The notes beneath the pieces are model-generated. The model was not told the DNA's origin, made no database searches, and saw only the letters and a list, made by a program, of their open reading frames with translations. From NCBI GenBank assembly GCA_965602805.1, contig CBFCZK010000006.1:62001-126000 (forward strand): a stretch of 64,000 bases of DNA, written 5' to 3'. Position 1 is the stretch's first letter. Every line of letters starts with the position of its first letter. The stretch is from Thiomicrorhabdus sp965602805. GTDB taxonomy: Bacteria; Pseudomonadota; Gammaproteobacteria; Thiomicrospirales; Thiomicrospiraceae. Made by a program: the position numbers and the translations under genes. This document shows, in pieces, positions 62,061-64,000 of the stretch.

Positions 62061-64000
62061 TAATTAATCACCCCTAGTGTTTGTAATGTCGCCGCTGTAA
62101 TCGCCAGATTAGATAAGATTTTTGTCACCGCTGTCCAGGTCACAATTGGACTCACGCGTTCGACATCCATTGGCACAATAATCGCATCACCCGGTCTTAA
62201 ATTTAAATCGGCATCACGACTGAATAAACTGCTTTCATACTTTATGATTGAACCGTCGCCACGCACGATATAAATCGAATCCGCATCAGAACGTTTGGTC
62301 ACGCCACCTGACTGCTGTAGATAATCCTCGATATTCAATCCCGCTTGATAAAGTAACGAAGCCGGGCGAGAGACTTCGCCCATGACAATAATTTCATTGG
62401 AACGTTTAGGGATAATCAACTCATCTCCATCGCGCAATTCTAGCTGTAGACTGGCTTGATAACGTGTTTCCTCTTCTGGATTTAATCCAATGACTAAACG
62501 ACCTAAAGCAGGCGTTGCCTTTACTTTAGTTATTAGGTTTTGCCCCAGCGTGGCAATCGAAGCAGTGTCTTTTTCAGAACCCGATTCCGTCTTTAACGAG
62601 AACAATAAACCTTTCTCGAGCTCATCTGCCATGGCATCCATTTCGCGTCTTTCTTGGCTTTTTAAAGCACTGCGCGTGAAGACTGTATTCTGTGGTGCTG
62701 CCCACTGTGTAAAACCACCCGCTCTCAGCAAAACGCTTTCCAACGTGTCACCTGGTTTAATAACATAAGCACCAGGATAAGCCACCTCTCCTTTAATGAC
62801 GACCGTCTCAGAAGCATCCGACCAATCCGACACTTGCTTAACGGTTAAGGAATCATAAGACTGCAAGAGCACATTATGTCGAATATCACCCGCCAATGCT
62901 TTCGTTAAATTCACAACCAACGTTTCAACTTCGCGACGTTCACCATTAACGATTGCATAACGAATGATTTCTGCCTCATTCAGCATTGCTGAAGGTGTTA
63001 AAGCCCCACACATCTGCAAAAGATCTGACACACGCATCTCTTTGACAAGCGGATAAAGACCAGGATACTTAACCACACCTCGAACAGACACTTCCTTGCT
63101 TGGATTCATCGGCGTTGCTTGTGGCTTAATTAAAGCCAAAAGCACATCTATTTGAGTCCGTCTAGCCTCTGGTGCATTCGATGAAAGAATAATGACTTCA
63201 TCCCTAGGCAGCAAATCAATATTCTCTACAGAGGATGGTTGATTATTTGCAAACAACCAATTTGCTTTCAACACTTCATAATCACTAGCAATTTTAGTTT
63301 GACGCTTGATGAGCAGCAGTGATAAATCGGCATCATTTGTAAAATGACTACGACTCGGCAATAAATCCAAAAGTTTTAAACCGGGTTGCCATGCTAACAA
63401 GCCATTATGAGATACTTCACCAGAAAGTTTTACCAAGCGATTCATAGCAGCCGTCACTTTAGGGATCGTGATTTTATCGCCTGCTTTAATTTGGTATTTA
63501 GCACCTGAATTTTGGGTAAAATCTAAGCTAAAAGTCTGGCGAGATTCGGCCGTACTAATACGTGAAAGCTGAACAGATTTTGCATAAGCATCTGACTTTA
63601 AACCACCCGCTAACGTAATTAAATCAGCCAATGTTTTTTCATGCTTTATTTCATATAAAGCAGGTTTCAAAACTTCACCACTTACTGAAATCTGCTTGGC
63701 TAACTTTGGAATAAAGACGGTATCGCCCGGTTGCAGACGTTTATCACTCGACGTATCGCCTTTAAGCAATAGATCATATAAATCTAATGTCTTAATAAGT
63801 CGCCCTTGACGTTTAAGTTGCACATGACGATAGGAGGCAATATCCGTTAGACCACCACTGACATACAAAGCATGTGTCATTGTAGCCATACCACTTACAA
63901 GATAAGAACCAGGAGTACGGGATTCACCGAGCACAAAGATTCTAAATGAACGCAATTCACCCATCGTAATGGAGGCATTCACTCCGACACCCAAGCTTTT
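62060..64000 (-). CDS. SLBB-repeat polysaccharide export protein, 5' end beyond window
   Basis: At least 646 residues of an outer-membrane polysaccharide export (Wza-related) protein; the N-terminus lies past the window edge. It holds about six SLBB-type repeats, each with a strand pair and a (G)xVxxPG(x)Y pattern: VLGESRTPGSYLV, VSGEVLKPALYEI, LSGEVSHNGLLAW, VRGVVKYPGLYPL, IKGEVAYPGAYVI and VMGEVSRPASLLY. Several are followed by a loop of LQPGDTVFIP type. The number of repeats is larger than in Wza (two), as in other long SLBB exporters. A C-terminal hydrophobic helix (LAITAATLQTLGVIN) ends it. It is coupled to the Wzz-like gene. Confidence 0.9.
   Translation of the reverse strand, partial: KSLGVGVNASITMGELRSFRIFVLGESRTPGSYLVSGMATMTHALYVSGGLTDIASYRHVQLKRQGRLIKTLDLYDLLLKGDTSSDKRLQPGDTVFIPKLAKQISVSGEVLKPALYEIKHEKTLADLITLAGGLKSDAYAKSVQLSRISTAESRQTFSLDFTQNSGAKYQIKAGDKITIPKVTAAMNRLVKLSGEVSHNGLLAWQPGLKLLDLLPSRSHFTNDADLSLLLIKRQTKIASDYEVLKANWLFANNQPSSVENIDLLPRDEVIILSSNAPEARRTQIDVLLALIKPQATPMNPSKEVSVRGVVKYPGLYPLVKEMRVSDLLQMCGALTPSAMLNEAEIIRYAIVNGERREVETLVVNLTKALAGDIRHNVLLQSYDSLTVKQVSDWSDASETVVIKGEVAYPGAYVIKPGDTLESVLLRAGGFTQWAAPQNTVFTRSALKSQERREMDAMADELEKGLLFSLKTESGSEKDTASIATLGQNLITKVKATPALGRLVIGLNPEEETRYQASLQLELRDGDELIIPKRSNEIIVMGEVSRPASLLYQAGLNIEDYLQQSGGVTKRSDADSIYIVRGDGSIIKYESSLFSRDADLNLRPGDAIIVPMDVERVSPIVTWTAVTKILSNLAITAATLQTLGVIN

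Noticed and set aside
1..64000. CRISPR arrays, rRNA genes, restriction-modification or toxin-antitoxin systems
   Set aside because: I looked for regularly spaced direct repeats, rRNA-like sequence and familiar defence motifs and found none. The small ribbon-helix-helix protein has no adjacent toxin-like gene and fits better as the integration-module repressor.

Overview
The window looks like chromosome from a gammaproteobacterium. Housekeeping proteins (Tgt, QueA, SecD/SecF/YajC, UvrB, PepA, HolC, LptF/LptG, PilT/PilU, RlmJ) are gammaproteobacterial in length, motifs and order. The moderately AT-rich composition and gene groupings recall the sulfur-oxidising Thiomicrospira/Hydrogenovibrio/Thiomicrorhabdus group, but I could not test this and hold it loosely.

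Layout. (1) 1-8.6 kb, core, all minus strand: 5' part of prfC, secF-secD, yajC, tgt, queA, then a membrane PAS-GGDEF-EAL protein. (2) 8.8-9.0 kb: tRNA-Leu(CAA) and tRNA-Val(GAC) behind a consensus sigma70 promoter. (3) 9.0-36.3 kb: a genomic island of about 27.3 kb bounded by a perfect 52-bp direct repeat of the 3' half of tRNA-Val. Its left end carries an integration module (ribbon-helix-helix repressor, AlpA-like excisionase, tyrosine integrase, an unknown gene, an HD-domain protein). Its middle is a minus-strand polysaccharide operon (29.0 to 12.3 kb). Its right end has two very large tyrosine-recombinase-like proteins (1092 and about 897 aa) plus a 219-aa unknown. (4) 36.6-42.1 kb: tRNA-Asn, then galU, pgi, a UDP-glucose-dehydrogenase-like gene lacking the catalytic cysteine, and a phosphomannomutase gene. 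(5) 42.3-54.9 kb, core: rlmJ, a 159-bp MITE, lptG-lptF, pepA-holC, wzz, pilT-pilU, uvrB, an aminotransferase. (6) 55-64 kb: a compound repeat, a secreted Lig E-type DNA ligase, a ComEA-like protein, and a group-4-capsule-like cluster (SLBB export protein, Wzz, YjbE/F/G/H homologues).

How the genes fit together. The island operon encodes a Wzx/Wzy-type glycan: L-FucNAc synthesis (FnlA/B/C), a WbpM/PglF dehydratase with a DegT aminotransferase for a 4-amino-trideoxy sugar, a PglC-like initiating transferase, a GT4 transferase, an acyltransferase, polymerase and flippase, plus an unusual aldolase/CMP-transferase/HAD-phosphatase module. Chain-length proteins and sugar-nucleotide supply (galU, pgi, manB) lie outside the island.

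Most notable observations: (a) the first gene of the island operon is a MarR-type DNA-binding domain fused in frame to the C-terminal SIS part of GlmS with the catalytic Lys changed to Arg, which suggests a sugar-phosphate-sensing regulator with a candidate operator upstream; (b) the giant recombinase pair; (c) a 12-bp palindrome, ACCAGGCCTGGT, present in eight exact copies across 64 kb; (d) a UDP-glucose-dehydrogenase homologue without its key residues; (e) a MITE with perfect ends and target duplication.
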